From contig JBBQNJ010000129.1 in the NCBI GenBank assembly GCA_038329845.1, positions 1 through 5,472 of the forward strand: a stretch of 5,472 bases of DNA. The letters run 5' to 3'. The notes under the pieces were generated by a model. That model had not been told where the DNA came from and searched no databases. It saw nothing but the letters and a program-made list of their open reading frames with translations. Shown one piece after another: positions 1-5,472 of this stretch. Position numbers and translations under genes: made by a program. The DNA is from JBBQNJ01 sp038329845 (lineage in GTDB: Bacteria > Planctomycetota > Phycisphaerae > Tepidisphaerales > Tepidisphaeraceae). Each line of letters begins with the position of its first letter. The first letter of the stretch is position 1.

Positions 1-1
1 C

Positions 2-1183
2 GTAAATCCGCGTGGCGCCCGTAGGGTGGGGTTCACCCCACCATTTACCGCCACGAGCCTCGATTCGGTAGAGAAAAACCCCGCCCCACGCGCTGAGAGT
101 GATCCGCCGCCAACCCATTCACGGCGGGATGCGAATCATCCTGTTGCGGTGAACGTTCCCGGGGCAATGGTGCCGTGGCAAGCTACCGCGCCGACAGGGC
201 CCGGTTCTTCAACCGATCGCCCGGCCTCACCCGAGTCTAAACGTGATCCGAATCATCCCCTCGTGGTAAGCGTTCCCGGGGCCGCCATGCCATGGGATTC
301 GGGCAAAACGGCGGCGGCCGAGGCCCGGGCCCGCCGCCGGGCCATGGCCCAGCCCAAGCGCGATGCGAGCCATCCCGAGCCGGTGAAAGTGGCGTTGGCG
401 AGCGTACCGTGGAAGGCGGCATCCGATCCGGTCAGCGCCTCGGCGGGAAGAGCGGGCGAGGCGGTCTTGGCGTCGGCGGGGCCCGCGCCATCGGCGGTTC
501 GGCCCCGCCGCGCGGTGAAAGTAGCGCCGGCGACCGTCCCCTGGCGGACGCCGGGGGTGTATGTGCCGGTGAAGGTGCCCTTGGCGACGTTGCCGGCACT
601 TGCGGTGCCGCCGCCGTTGGAGAGGGCGCGGCTGACACAGGTGCTGCCGAAATACGCAAGCGAGCCCGTGGTGTATACCGGAACGAACGGGCCCTCGCTG
701 GCGATTTCCTCCGTGGGGCCGACGCACTTCGTCATCGACTTTAAGAATGAGTTCTGCAACGGGTTCATGTTCGACGTGGATAATGCCCGCAACCGGATCG
801 TTCGCATCGACCTGATCAACGCGCCCGTCGGCAAGTGGTCGAGCCTCAATCCGGTCTGCACCTATGAAAAAGAACTCGATTATCCCGAGGCGTATTTTGG
901 GGCAAAGACGGCTATGGACGCGGCGAGTGGAGTGGTCAATCTCAGTGCCGCGGACTGCGAGCCGGCTTACAATGGTCCGCTGATCCCCGACGACACCTGG
1001 GAGAAATGGCATTACATCCCCGGTGTCTGGTCCGACCGCGCGACCAAGACCGTAAGTTTGGTGCATCGGTTCGAGGAACATCACGCGGTGGTGGCGAGTC
1101 GGACCGCACCGCGACGCTGCTTGTCACCGGCGCTGAATCGTTGGGACCGGCGCCCAACGGCAAAGCACGGCTGCGCATCGTGA
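2..1183 (+). CDS. 5' part of a frameshifted giant secreted-type protein; N-terminal repeat region
   Basis: The frame is open from the window edge. The first usable start is GTG at 26, but it has no Shine-Dalgarno sequence and sits in a palindrome, so the gene may well begin upstream. Numbering from GTG 26, residues 1-200 are Pro/Ala/Arg-rich with three 19-residue units at an exact 39-residue spacing and two degenerate units. Residues about 205-350 look like a folded beta-rich domain (THFVIDFKNEF, MFDVDNARNRIVRIDL) that I do not recognise. After about residue 354 (position 1087) the frame yields an Arg-rich tail that looks like shadow translation, while the neighbouring frame becomes coding-like. 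I infer that this is the N-terminal part of the protein continued by the reading frame ending at 3585, separated by a one-base frameshift. No signal peptide is visible; if one exists, it lies upstream of the window. Function unknown. Confidence 0.7.
   Translation, partial: VNPRGARRVGFTPPFTATSLDSVEKNPAPRAESDPPPTHSRRDANHPVAVNVPGAMVPWQATAPTGPGSSTDRPASPESKRDPNHPLVVSVPGAAMPWDSGKTAAAEARARRRAMAQPKRDASHPEPVKVALASVPWKAASDPVSASAGRAGEAVLASAGPAPSAVRPRRAVKVAPATVPWRTPGVYVPVKVPLATLPALAVPPPLERARLTQVLPKYASEPVVYTGTNGPSLAISSVGPTHFVIDFKNEFCNGFMFDVDNARNRIVRIDLINAPVGKWSSLNPVCTYEKELDYPEAYFGAKTAMDAASGVVNLSAADCEPAYNGPLIPDDTWEKWHYIPGVWSDRATKTVSLVHRFEEHHAVVASRTAPRRCLSPALNRWDRRPTAKHGCAS
25..42. repeat. Perfect 7-bp inverted repeat (REP-like palindrome)
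   Basis: GGTGGGG (25-31) and CCCCACC (36-42) are perfect inverted copies with a TTCA loop, preceded by gta. I recall gtagggtggg...cccacca palindromes as common dispersed repeats in bacterial genomes including planctomycetes. Here it lies within the open frame at the extreme 5' edge, so it may instead mark intergenic DNA upstream of the true start. Copy number cannot be seen from this window. Confidence 0.4.
122..595 (+). repeat. Degenerate 39-residue (117-bp) tandem protein repeat, five units
   Basis: Three units share the pattern [RK]RDxxHPxxVxVxxAxxPW, at 122-178, 239-295 and 356-412. They begin exactly 117 bases apart and are separated by 20-residue Pro/Ala/Ser-rich linkers. A fourth, shorter unit (506-544, VKVAPATVPW) and a fifth fragment (569-595, VKVPLATLP) follow at irregular spacing. 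Units 1 and 2 still share DNA such as cgttcccggggc (154-165 and 271-282), so the array arose by duplication. The conserved His-Pro and Pro-Trp pairs suggest each unit is a short binding or assembly motif on a flexible stalk. That role is inference; I recognise no named repeat family. Confidence 0.75.
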
Positions 1184-3585
1184 TCAATACCGGGTCGAAC
1201 AACGTTTATACCTGGGAAATCTGGACCCGCACACTGTCGCCGACGAAATTGTGCGACGGCACGCTCAGCAACAATGACGGCACCAGCGTCAACCGCGACG
1301 ACCTGGGGCCGGGGCAATACTACATCATCTCGTGGACCGGCGACCCGCACGTCAATACCCGTCGGATCGACTTCGACGTGCTGCTGGCGGACCTGGACGT
1401 GGACAGCGACAACAACGACGGGATCAATCCGCCTCAGCGCAGCGATGCCGAAGAGAACGCCGAGGAAACTGACCCTGGCAAGTTCATGATGGTCAATCAC
1501 AATGATGATGATCGGGATGGGATTCCCGATTGTGCCGATTCGCAGGTGCTCGGAGAATCGAGCCTGATTCCCGTTCGCTTCGCCGCAAGCGGGCCGGATT
1601 TTTCGGCCAACGCGGTCTCGATCGCGTTCGACTACCCCGGCGACCGGGCCCTCTCGAGTTTCGCCGGCAAGGACATGGGCTCGGGATTCACTGATTACAC
1701 CGCCGTGGCTAAGGCTCCTTTTCGCCTCTGGCATCTTTCCATTCCAGACGATCTCCGCGACGCGGCCCACTACATCGAGCCGGGCAAGTTCTATACACCG
1801 GCGCAACTCGGCTGCGGCGGCGGGGAGGTCAGTGGGGTGCTGTATCTCGAAGCGGCCAAGCCCTCAGCGAACAGTCCGCTGACCATGCGGGTCAAGATGG
1901 GCGATTGCGAGGTGAAGGATGTTGTGACCGTCACGTCGGTCGCTCCCAATCTGGGCGTGAACAACAGCAATTCCGGCTCGATGCGGCCGGGGGTGCCGGA
2001 TGTGGCGTTCGATATCGATCAAGACGATGAATGGGCCGAGGATCAGGGCGGTGGCTTCAACTTCTGGTGGAGCCGTGAATCCGACGCAACGGTCACGGAT
2101 GCCGGAATAGTGGATTTGGCACCGATGCTTCTTGAAGTGCCCCAAACACTCCTTGCGGCGGGATTCAAATGCCGGCTGAAAAGTATATCCTCCGGTGGCG
2201 CAGGTACACTCGCCGATCTCTACGTCTACGGATGGAGTCGCTCTGAAGCCTCTGATCGCAAGGAGTTCCTCCGCCACGAGCAGTCGGACCACCTGATCGA
2301 TGTAGATCGTTGTCTGCGATTGGGAGGATCGACCGAAGCGGACATGACGATCAACAGCGCCACCACCGAGCTGCTGTTCAAGCTGATCGGCTCCGGGAAC
2401 AAGACGGCACAACTCACACTTTCGTTAGTAGACGCCGCCGGCAACCTCATGGCCGCCGACTCGGTCCTCTTAACGATGAAGCCCACCCAAGAATACTGGC
2501 TGTTCATGTCAACGCGGATGGGGTTCTTGCAAAACGGTATTGACTATAACTATCCAACAGAACTTGATTCGGGGGGTCGACTAAACCGCTATAAAATGAA
2601 GCGGCATAATATTCCGGCAATCGTATCGGGAAACAGGGATCCTACGAAGAACCGATATGTCATATTCTTCCACGGATATAATACGAGCCAGGCGGTAGCG
2701 GCTGTGAACTTCAATGAAATGTATCGCCGGCTCTTCTGGATCGGCTTCCGGGGCAATTTTATCGGAATCACTTGGAACGGCGACCCCGAGGGCCCGCTTT
2801 TCGAGCCGGCAGTGGAGAATGCCCTTCGCACGTCACCAGCGATTCAGCTCTTCCTTCGTGATGTGGTGCGCAGGCGAACGAACGGAGGCTGGAAGGTCAA
2901 ACCGCAAAATCTCGACCTCATGGCTCATAGCTTGGGCAACTTAGTCATGTGGGATGCACTTCGACTTGAAGCCCGGATGTCCCGCTCACGTCTTGTCCGC
3001 AGCGTAATCAGCTTTGAATCGGCCGTCTGGGCTGATGCATTTGCACCGGAGTCTTCACTCTCCTACCACCCTGGCAGTGATGATGCGATTACATATTCAG
3101 TTGATGAATTGAAGCACCATTCATGGCAGTTCTGGTTGAATCCTAATGACGCGTCGATACTTAACACAGTTGTCGAACGGTCCCCTAACAGTTTTGTCAA
3201 AGAAGATACGGTGCTGACATTCTGGCTCAGGGCAAATGACTTGCTCATGCACGGAGGGCCGACCGATTGGCACTATAACCGGGATCGCGCCGTGGCTTTC
3301 TACGACGGATATCGCGGCCCACCAACGTCCTTGGAAAACGAAGCTCCCATAAATCGTTTGCCGAACACGATGCTAACAGGCAGACGTAAGAGACCCTGCG
3401 CTCTTGAATCAATTCGTTTCGCAGCGGGAAACGTAAGTCCAGAGGCCTTAGGGCCAGGGACAGATGCTTGTAGTTTGGGATGGGGCAAAACGGGGCACAG
3501 TGATTGGCTGTCGGATTTCTGGAAGGTTCACTCTTGGTATGAGCGGTTCCTCGGCGACAATCTATCTGCTTTGGGAAGCGAATGA
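1006..3585 (+). CDS. 3' part of the frameshifted protein: calcium-binding segment plus C-terminal alpha/beta hydrolase
   Basis: ATG 1006 is the first start in this frame, but codons up to about 1086 look like shadow translation; real coding here probably begins near 1087, continuing the upstream frame. Numbered from 1006: an Asp/Asn-rich calcium-binding segment at 131-178, a beta-rich middle region at about 185-490 and an alpha/beta hydrolase at about 495-859. The hydrolase shows HGYNT at 556-560 (oxyanion-hole strand), TWNGDPEG at 589-596 and the nucleophile elbow AHSLGN with Ser642. Asp745 in ANDLL and His831 in GHSDW are the likely other triad members. The arrangement resembles large planctomycete proteins with HGYN-type hydrolase ends. 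Substrate unknown; an ester or amide bond is the family expectation. It probably acts outside the cytoplasm, given the calcium segment. The next gene starts 8 bases downstream. The hydrolase fold is well supported, the exact role is not. Confidence 0.85.
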   Translation: MALHPRCLVRPRDQDRKFGASVRGTSRGGGESDRTATLLVTGAESLGPAPNGKARLRIVINTGSNNVYTWEIWTRTLSPTKLCDGTLSNNDGTSVNRDDLGPGQYYIISWTGDPHVNTRRIDFDVLLADLDVDSDNNDGINPPQRSDAEENAEETDPGKFMMVNHNDDDRDGIPDCADSQVLGESSLIPVRFAASGPDFSANAVSIAFDYPGDRALSSFAGKDMGSGFTDYTAVAKAPFRLWHLSIPDDLRDAAHYIEPGKFYTPAQLGCGGGEVSGVLYLEAAKPSANSPLTMRVKMGDCEVKDVVTVTSVAPNLGVNNSNSGSMRPGVPDVAFDIDQDDEWAEDQGGGFNFWWSRESDATVTDAGIVDLAPMLLEVPQTLLAAGFKCRLKSISSGGAGTLADLYVYGWSRSEASDRKEFLRHEQSDHLIDVDRCLRLGGSTEADMTINSATTELLFKLIGSGNKTAQLTLSLVDAAGNLMAADSVLLTMKPTQEYWLFMSTRMGFLQNGIDYNYPTELDSGGRLNRYKMKRHNIPAIVSGNRDPTKNRYVIFFHGYNTSQAVAAVNFNEMYRRLFWIGFRGNFIGITWNGDPEGPLFEPAVENALRTSPAIQLFLRDVVRRRTNGGWKVKPQNLDLMAHSLGNLVMWDALRLEARMSRSRLVRSVISFESAVWADAFAPESSLSYHPGSDDAITYSVDELKHHSWQFWLNPNDASILNTVVERSPNSFVKEDTVLTFWLRANDLLMHGGPTDWHYNRDRAVAFYDGYRGPPTSLENEAPINRLPNTMLTGRRKRPCALESIRFAAGNVSPEALGPGTDACSLGWGKTGHSDWLSDFWKVHSWYERFLGDNLSALGSE
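1073..1095 (+). other. Probable frameshift junction inside the giant gene
   Basis: The upstream frame (codon starts at 26 + 3n) reads sensibly to ...VHRFEEHHA. The downstream frame (starts at 1006 + 3n) reads sensibly from about GGGESDRTATLLVTG at 1087. The change is -1, as expected if one base is missing here, for example after gc at 1085-1086. Both frames show C or G at most third codon positions only on their own side of the junction. There is no X-XXY-YYZ slippery heptamer, so programmed frameshifting is unlikely. A sequencing error in this low-complexity ggtggtggcg stretch or a true mutation are the alternatives. Confidence 0.7.
1396..1539 (+). other. Segment encoding an Asp/Asn-rich calcium-binding region
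   Basis: The protein here begins DVDSDNNDGINPP and ends NHNDDDRDGIPDCAD, with an acidic stretch rich in Glu between. The two DxDxDxxDG-like loops resemble thrombospondin type 3 or EF-hand-like calcium loops that often occur in secreted proteins of planctomycetes. Calcium binding is inferred from the spacing of Asp and Asn residues. It supports an extracellular or periplasmic location and may stiffen the link between the N-terminal region and the hydrolase. Confidence 0.7.
2500..3585 (+). other. Segment encoding the alpha/beta hydrolase domain
   Basis: The order of motifs fits an alpha/beta hydrolase: a hydrophobic strand then His-Gly-Tyr-Asn (codon for His at 2671), a strand ending TWNG, a helix, the elbow Ala-His-Ser-Leu-Gly-Asn with the Ser codon at 2929-2931, a strand VRSVISFES, then Asp at 3238-3240 and His at 3496-3498. 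The gap between Asp and His contains an insertion of roughly 60 residues rich in Pro, Asn and Arg, perhaps a lid. The final helix WLSDFWKVHSWYERFL closes the domain next to the stop. The assignment of the acid is the least certain part. Confidence 0.75.
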
Positions 3586-3590
3586 GGTGA
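3584..3590 (+). promoter_or_regulatory. Shine-Dalgarno sequence overlapping the upstream stop codon
   Basis: GAGGTGA overlaps the TGA stop at 3583-3585 and lies three bases before ATG 3594. It fixes the start of the 351-residue gene and suggests that its translation is coupled to that of the hydrolase gene. Confidence 0.7.
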
Positions 3591-3593
3591 CAA

Positions 3594-4649
3594 ATGAAAT
3601 TTCTCGGTTTGGTTCGGGCTGGCGCCTTCGGGCTAGCTTGTATGGGTTGCTTGAAGCGGTCACAAGTTCATTTTCTCCCCGCGTCGCCCACATCGCATCC
3701 GGTAGCGACAGCTTCCGGCGAGCAAATGAAACAATTGCGGTTGCTGTTTGCAGGGCAGGAGCCCCTTCGAAACGCTGGCCTGATTATCAGGGGCACGGTA
3801 ACGGATGAGTCGGGCACGGGATTAAGCGGTGTAAGGGTGACCATTGTTCGGGACGAATTCGCTTTTTTCGATGTCAAGACACGTACTGATAGTTGCATCG
3901 TGGACAGCCCGTTCCTGTTGACCATACCGCACAGCCAGTCAGCGGACTTGTATTTCAATAAGAGTGGATATTACCGGCAAAGGAGGGCGTTCAGTGTCGA
4001 GGAGTTGCGGCCCGGCGACGCCCTGGCCGCTGGGGCCGATGCGGCCAAACCGGTCCCGGTCAGCGTCAACGACGTTCATATCGTCATGGAGAAAATCAGC
4101 CACCTGGCACCGCTGGTCAAGAGCAAGTTCCACCTTGCCGACGGCGGGCGAGAGGGGCTGGCGGTTTCGATTGGCCGCGACGGGCGCTCGATGGCTCAAG
4201 ACATTGGCTCGCCCCAGTTGTCAGCGCTCGGTCTTCCCTTCATCCACCTCGAAGCCGAACGCGATTCGAACAGGCGGATTGTCACTTTCTCCATAACGGC
4301 GACCCAATTATATCCAAGGCGCCTCGCGCTTGTGCTTGCAGGCGCCAAGGGAGGATTCATCACCTTCGAACCTGAGTCCAGAAGAAATGTCTATCACCAG
4401 ATGCGCACCGCACCAACGGATGGCTATGCGCAACGACTTGTGATCGACGAAACGCGCATCAGGTCGGTTCTTACTTCAACTGAGGCTGGCGGCGACCTGT
4501 GTCACTACTTTTACGCGAAGATCGGAGCCCGCTATGGCAAGGGTTTTATCCGACCAGAGACGTGCTGGCCGCAGGAGGGCAAAGCGACGGCTTTGCTGGA
4601 GTTGCGGCTGCAAACCGAGGACTCTCGCAATCTTGAATCGGCAGATTGA
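3594..4649 (+). CDS. Probable exported or lipid-anchored protein with a carboxypeptidase regulatory-like domain
   Basis: 351 residues. Start chosen for the GAGGTGA site just upstream and for the N-terminus, MKFLGLVRAGAFGLACMGC, which looks like a short export signal. Cys16 or Cys19 could be a lipoprotein cysteine, but neither has a strong lipobox. Residues 63-165 look like a carboxypeptidase regulatory-like (transthyretin-type beta-sandwich) domain: IIRGTVTDESGTGLSGVRV is the typical G-x-V-x-D-x-x-G-x-G-L-x-G-V-x-V opening, followed by SGYYRQRRAFSV and a closing strand DVHIVMEK. Residues 170-351 are a mixed region I do not recognise; the end, HYFYAKIGARYGKGF to LRLQTEDSRNLESAD, resembles tails I recall from other planctomycete proteins of this type. 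No catalytic motif is visible. It is probably a binding or structural partner of the upstream hydrolase, by coupling alone. A decayed copy of its 3' end follows at 4651-4844. Confidence 0.85.
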   Translation: MKFLGLVRAGAFGLACMGCLKRSQVHFLPASPTSHPVATASGEQMKQLRLLFAGQEPLRNAGLIIRGTVTDESGTGLSGVRVTIVRDEFAFFDVKTRTDSCIVDSPFLLTIPHSQSADLYFNKSGYYRQRRAFSVEELRPGDALAAGADAAKPVPVSVNDVHIVMEKISHLAPLVKSKFHLADGGREGLAVSIGRDGRSMAQDIGSPQLSALGLPFIHLEAERDSNRRIVTFSITATQLYPRRLALVLAGAKGGFITFEPESRRNVYHQMRTAPTDGYAQRLVIDETRIRSVLTSTEAGGDLCHYFYAKIGARYGKGFIRPETCWPQEGKATALLELRLQTEDSRNLESAD

Positions 4650-4650
4650 C

Positions 4651-4844
4651 TCAACACCGAAAATCGAACGCCGATCAGACAAACTCGGACCCGTGACTGG
4701 AGTGAAGGGAATGTATCGCTTCATTCGGCGAAGGTTGAAGAGCCATGTCCCCTTCGGTCTACCTCGAACCCCAATTCCATCACGGCAAATGTCCAGGTCC
4801 GCATGCAAAGCGAGAACTCGACGAATCTGGAGTGTGCTGATTGA
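4651..4844 (+). pseudogene. Degenerate paralogue tail of the preceding 351-residue gene
   Basis: The last 18 codons (4791-4844) encode VQVRMQSENSTNLECAD and a TGA stop. They align without gaps to the end of the preceding gene, LELRLQTEDSRNLESAD and TGA at 4596-4649. By hand count 37 of 54 bases match. Further upstream, atgtatcgcttcatt (4711-4725) followed by gcgaaggttg matches the region coding LCHYFYAKI, but with a one-base loss that changes frame, so the copy is broken. The homology fades towards 4651, and no start codon with a ribosome site is seen. The copy lacks about 280 N-terminal residues. It is either the remnant of a tandem paralogue lost by deletion or a partial duplication. Similarity over the last 54 bases is convincing; the 5' limit is approximate. 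Confidence 0.7.
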
Positions 4845-4998
4845 GGCCTCTTCGGAGGGGCAGGGAGAAGCCAGGTGAATGATTACGACTAGCAGTAAGT
4901 TATCATAGGCGAAGCAGCAGGGACCGGAATTCAGAAATGTTCAGGTTCGAGTTGGACGCTCAACCAACGGCTCACGTATCACACTCGCGAGGTATCTC
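4845..4998. other. Intergenic spacer without a clear promoter or terminator
   Basis: No open frame with coding character was seen. A very short stem, CCTC-TTCG-GAGG (4847-4858), follows the decayed copy, but no T-run follows, so it is not a convincing terminator. A TTGGAC box near 4954 has no well-spaced -10 partner. Apart from the ribosome binding site of the next gene I see nothing assignable. Confidence 0.5.
4989..4992 (+). promoter_or_regulatory. Shine-Dalgarno sequence of the 3'-terminal gene
   Basis: GAGG lies six bases before ATG 4999. It supports that ATG as the start, in agreement with the signal peptide that follows directly. Confidence 0.65.
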
Positions 4999-5472
4999 AT
5001 GAAAACGTTGGAACGGACCACTTTGTTTTTGACCGTATTGCTCGCCGCGTCTTTCTTTAGGTCGCCCGTCCTTGCCGGTCCCACTACGCTCCCTGCGCGC
5101 ACTCCGAATAAGGCATCCAAGCCCGCTAAAGTGAAGCCATCGGCGAAGCCGAAGACCGAGGCGCAGCAGCGGGTCGATCGGATCGCCGAGGCGCTGGCGT
5201 CGAAGGATGCGACTCAGCGGACCGCGGCGCTGGCGGAGGTGCGGGAGTGGCTGGCGAACGATCCCGACAAGGGGTACGGCTATCTGCGAAGCCGCTGGCT
5301 GAAGCAAATGCTCATCGGTGGGATGAACGGTCCGGCGGCGGAGTTGGCGCTGGCGGGGGTGCTGGCCTCGCCGCAAAACACGGCGGCGGTCACCAGCTTC
5401 ATGGAACTTCGCGCTCGGGCCTTGTTGGCCGACGGAAAAACCGCCGATGCGCTGGCATCGGCCAAGAGCGTG
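4999..5472 (+). CDS. Sec-exported Ala-rich helical (TPR-like) protein, 3' end beyond the window
   Basis: 158 codons are visible with no stop, so the gene continues past the right edge. Residues 1-26 form a signal peptide: basic start MKTLER, hydrophobic core LFLTVLLAASFF and a VLA cleavage motif before Gly27. Residues 28-53 are a Lys/Pro/Ala-rich linker (PAKVKPSAKPK). From about residue 54 the chain is Ala-rich and helical, with the pattern of helix-turn-helix repeats (RIAEALASKDATQRTAALAE, ELRARALLADGKTADALASA). The last stretch resembles tetratricopeptide-like repeats in planctomycete exported proteins, but no full consensus unit can be confirmed. The mature protein is probably periplasmic or secreted. 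The start is set by GAGG six bases upstream. It is separated from the preceding genes by an approximately 350-base gap, so probably has its own transcript. Specific function unknown. Confidence 0.8.
   Translation, partial: MKTLERTTLFLTVLLAASFFRSPVLAGPTTLPARTPNKASKPAKVKPSAKPKTEAQQRVDRIAEALASKDATQRTAALAEVREWLANDPDKGYGYLRSRWLKQMLIGGMNGPAAELALAGVLASPQNTAAVTSFMELRARALLADGKTADALASAKSV

Noticed and set aside
227..1084. Long reverse-strand open frame of 285 codons opposite the repeat region
   Set aside because: Arg/His-rich translation typical of antisense shadow in GC-rich coding DNA; the + strand carries clear protein repeats and a folded-domain-like sequence here.
1073..1095. Programmed -1 ribosomal frameshifting
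   Set aside because: No slippery heptamer and no strong downstream hairpin were seen; loss of one base is simpler.
1081..1806. Reverse-strand open frame of 241 codons opposite the calcium-binding segment
   Set aside because: Val/Ile/Arg-rich shadow produced by the Asp-rich codons of the + strand gene; no ribosome site or recognisable domain.
1864..2412. Reverse-strand open frame of 182 codons
   Set aside because: Lies opposite the middle region of the hydrolase gene, which fits the recalled family pattern; no independent support.
4847..4858. CCTC-TTCG-GAGG stem as a terminator
   Set aside because: Only four base pairs and no following T-run; it might be a chance stem.
4534..4878. Forward open frame of 114 codons overlapping the end of the 351-residue gene
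   Set aside because: Arg-rich and out of frame with the real gene; only the part near 4711-4725 has meaning, as part of the decayed paralogue copy.
4954..4980. TTGGAC ... TATCAC as a sigma-70-type promoter
   Set aside because: The spacer is 19 bases, the -10 match is poor, and transcription would begin almost at the ribosome binding site.
4972..5376. Reverse-strand open frame of 134 codons
   Set aside because: Antisense shadow of the signal-peptide-bearing gene that starts at 4999.

Overview
The window looks like chromosomal DNA of a planctomycete or a close relative in the PVC group. This rests on recalled family resemblance, not a search: a very large secreted-type protein with an Asp/Asn-rich calcium-binding segment followed by a C-terminal alpha/beta hydrolase with HGYN and AHSLGN motifs, a small lipoprotein-like protein with a carboxypeptidase-regulatory-like fold, and a Sec-exported Ala-rich helical protein. 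All credible genes are on the + strand.

Layout. Positions 2 to 3585 hold one very large gene that appears broken by a single-base frameshift near 1073-1095. The 5' part is read in one frame and carries a Pro/Ala-rich N-terminal region with a 39-residue periodic repeat (122-595). The 3' part is read in another frame and carries the calcium-binding segment (1396-1539) and a serine hydrolase domain with a readable Ser-Asp-His triad. The rejoined protein would be about 1186 residues counted from the GTG at 26. It is probably longer, because the frame is open to the left window edge and no signal peptide is visible.

Eight bases after its stop, with a Shine-Dalgarno sequence overlapping the stop codon, starts a 351-residue probable surface protein (3594-4649). 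The pair looks translationally coupled. Between 4651 and 4844 lies a degenerate second copy of the 3' end of that gene, so a tandem paralogue once stood here or a partial duplication occurred. The rest of the spacer (4845-4998) holds only a ribosome binding site.

At 4999 a new gene starts with a clear signal peptide and runs off the right edge.

How the genes may work together is inference. The first two encode a putative exported calcium-binding hydrolase and a putative exported partner, probably made from one transcript. The last gene seems to be a separate unit. I found no RNA genes, transposase, CRISPR array or recognisable defence system.
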